Of a stretch of 64,000 bases of DNA, positions 62,160 to 64,000 are shown piece after piece. The notes below the pieces were generated by a model. The model searched no databases, was not told the origin of the DNA, and was given only the letters and a program-made list of their open reading frames with translations. Within the stretch, counting starts at the first letter, position 1; each line of letters opens with the position of its first letter. Made by a program: the position numbers and the translations under genes. The DNA is from Calycina herbarum (taxonomy: Eukaryota > Ascomycota > Leotiomycetes > Helotiales > Pezizellaceae): NCBI GenBank assembly GCA_001414485.1, contig LLEY01000058.1, positions 248,001 to 312,000 of the forward strand. The letters run 5' to 3'.

Positions 62160-62610
62160 TATCACGAATCACGTGTTAGCACGTGACGAAGTGAAGTCTA
62201 GGCGACGCCCTAATAGGACAAGCACTATTATAACCCTGGAGAGAAGAAAGAATTAGATGTAGTAGAATATATAATTCTAGGATCTTATTATAGTTATATT
62301 ATATAACTTAGTTAGAAGTAGTTAGGTAATAGAGTCTAGTTTTAAGGAGCCCTGAAAATAGAGTTAGACTCTATCTTCGAGACTCCTACTACGGAGGACT
62401 CTAATATAAACGAAGGTTTTATATAAGACTAGCACGTCTGTTATTAGATAGGAGCTTTGTACTTAACTTTAGTTATTAATCTTATTATCTTATTTAATAT
62501 TTTTAATATAAGTAACGAGTTTACTTCTAAGTAAACAACCTAGTATATCTATACTTCTTACTTATATACTAACTTTCGAGACTTAGTTATCTTTATTTAG
62601 TTTATTTAAG

Positions 62611-62842
62611 TGTTACGGCGCTGGTCCGTAACACGTGATTCTCGGTCCTATACGTGACCGTCAGAGCCGCAACGCTTAGACGGATTTATAACGAGATTAA
62701 AGGCTCTTTACAGTTAGTAGGAATACCCCTTTTTCGTAGAGTATATATTCCGCATTCCCTCGTTCTTAGAACTGTAGCTTTAAATTCTCGAATATATATA
62801 TATATACTCTTATACCTTTGCCTTTAGATATAGATCGTAATA
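62611..62842 (+). repeat. Solo LTR nested inside the LTR of Gypsy F
   Basis: It begins TGTTACGGCGCTGG and ends GATCGTAATA (RIP form of GTAACA), 232 bases, flanked by TTAAG (62606-62610 and 62843-62847). It contains an (AT)n run near 62790. It belongs to a family not otherwise seen in the window. Confidence 0.88.
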
Positions 62843-62889
62843 TTAAGTTTCGTTATACTTTAAGCACCTGCTTAGAAGTTTAGTCGCTA

Positions 62890-64000
62890 TGGCTCTAGCA
62901 ACCCCCGCCGCAGTAGCTAGCTCGAATACTAGTCGAGTTAATATCGCAGGCATATCTAGGAGTATAACCGGAAGAATACCTGCTAGTATATAGTTAACTA
63001 GAAACGACGATAATGTCAGTATACTAGACGTACCCGAGCTCTATAAGGTCGAAGCACTTGAGTCTATTAAAGTTAAGATACTAGATACGTATTATAGGAA
63101 GCGAAAGAAGCTTAACTTATTCCTTCTCTAAATAGACATCTATTTTAACTTTAATTCTAATAAGTTTAAAAGTAATTATAACTTACGAACTATCTTTACT
63201 ATCTCCTATCTTAGGAGATTAGTATTAGAATAGGCTTAGCTATACTTAGAGAACTTCTTTAAGAATAAAGATAAAGATAGAAAGATAGAATTAACTAAGA
63301 TTATATTTAAATCTTAGAAGGGATTTAAGATAACTATTAGGAAAGTTTTTAAAGACTTTGATATAATTTAAACAGCTATATATAAGCTTTTGGAATTATA
63401 CTAGACCGGATTAGTAATAGATTATACTAACGAATTCTAATATTATAAGACAAAGTTAGAATAGGATACTATCGCTCTTATAGAACTCTTTCGTAGAAGA
63501 TTAAAGGCACATATTTATAAGGAAATAGCTAAGTAGAATATATAATTCTTAACTATTATAGGTATAATTAAAGAGGTCGTCTAGCTAGATAACCGCCTAT
63601 ATGAATTTAGAAAGAGTAACTCTAAACACGAGGAAAAAAGTAAAGAGTTAGGAAAGTAGAAGCACTCTTATACTAACAGACATAGTAAGGAGGCAAACGC
63701 TACGTAGAATAAAACCTTTCTAAAGAAAGGAGGACTTTCCTAGGAGAAGCGAAATCGTCGACGTAAGTAGAACTTATATTATAACTACAGCCTTCTAAGT
63801 TATAAAGTAAATAAGTATAATAAGAAGAAAGACTCTAAAGGAAAGAAATAAATTAATACTACTATTTAATAATAAGTAGCTTTAACTAATTATATTAAAC
63901 TTATAGATAAAGAGCTTAAAGTATAAGAATATAAAACCTAGATTAAAAATAATAAAGGAATTAGTAGTATATAAGATACTAATAATAATAGAGATCTACT
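62890..64000 (+). pseudogene. gag of Gypsy F, RIP-inactivated, runs off the window
   Basis: The start ATG at 62890 is intact (MALATPAAVASSNTSR) but a TAG follows after about 33 codons. Conserved gag segments are shared with Gypsy B. A CCHC knuckle relic near 63773-63815 has Cys and His changed to Tyr. The pol region lies beyond the end. Confidence 0.8.

Larger units (their letters stand above)
62160..64000 (+). mobile_element. Gypsy F, 5' end only
   Basis: The 5' LTR (62160-62857) contains a foreign 232-base solo LTR. Without that and its duplication it is 461 bases, the family length. Post-LTR sequence CTTTAAGCACCTGC and gag follow until the window ends. The five bases before it are ATCTA, the expected target duplication. 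The start of the LTR keeps several CpA sites. Confidence 0.85.

Noticed and set aside
15230..64000. CRISPR array, rRNA or tRNA genes in the AT-rich block
   Set aside because: The repeats are dispersed transposon parts with target duplications, not regularly spaced units. No tRNA cloverleaf or rRNA-like sequence was recognised.
4743..64000. AT-rich DNA as mitochondrial or centromeric sequence
   Set aside because: The AT bias comes from CpA to TpA changes in recognisable transposon genes. No mitochondrial genes or satellite arrays are present; a centromere cannot be judged from sequence alone.

Overview
The window comes from a filamentous ascomycete (Pezizomycotina). The two intact genes have short introns (58, 86 and 102 bases) with GT/AG ends and CTRAC-type branch sites. 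Almost everything else is transposon DNA degraded by repeat-induced point mutation (RIP): CpA changed to TpA on both strands, CAA/CAG codons turned into stops, Cys to Tyr, and strong AT enrichment. The species cannot be named from this. RIP plus this gene content fits AT-rich compartments of many Pezizomycotina genomes.

Layout. Bases 1-4742 are ordinary gene-type DNA with one NLR-like gene (alpha/beta hydrolase, NB-ARC, TPR; 1240-4581, +). Bases 4745-13062 are one Tc1/mariner transposon with TA target duplication, broken by a full chromodomain Ty3/Gypsy element (5321-11841, duplication TCTAG) and a solo LTR (11996-12448, duplication TCCCT). A small gene island follows (13065-14899) with a monothiol glutaredoxin of the Grx3/4 type (13340-14320, -).

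From about 14900 to 64000 the sequence is one nested transposon block. On the left a Copia-like remnant abuts Gypsy A, which holds Gypsy D (16112-46734, +). D holds Gypsy C (16630-36897, -), which holds a Tad-like LINE (19360-31801, +), which holds Gypsy B (19532-26778, -). C also carries a 636-base terminal-repeat retrotransposon in miniature (TRIM). D also carries a Fot1/pogo transposon, itself split by a 1.4-kb LTR element, and a foldback MITE. On the right a truncated Gypsy of a second lineage (H, 46735-60204, -) holds a second TRIM and Gypsy G (48201-56712, -). G holds a complete pogo copy and a SINE-like insert. The block ends with a Gypsy gag fragment (I), a pogo fragment and the start of Gypsy F, whose LTR contains another solo LTR. 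Most insertions were bounded by matching target-site duplications read by eye.

The most notable points are: two copies of a 0.64-kb TRIM family; a relic antisense ORF with a six-cysteine pattern of Zn2Cys6-like spacing between pol and the 3' LTR of five Gypsy copies; a foldback MITE sharing its ends with the neighbouring pogo element; a 372-base insert with a 12-base duplication; and uneven RIP between the two LTRs of single elements. No CRISPR, rRNA or tRNA gene was seen.
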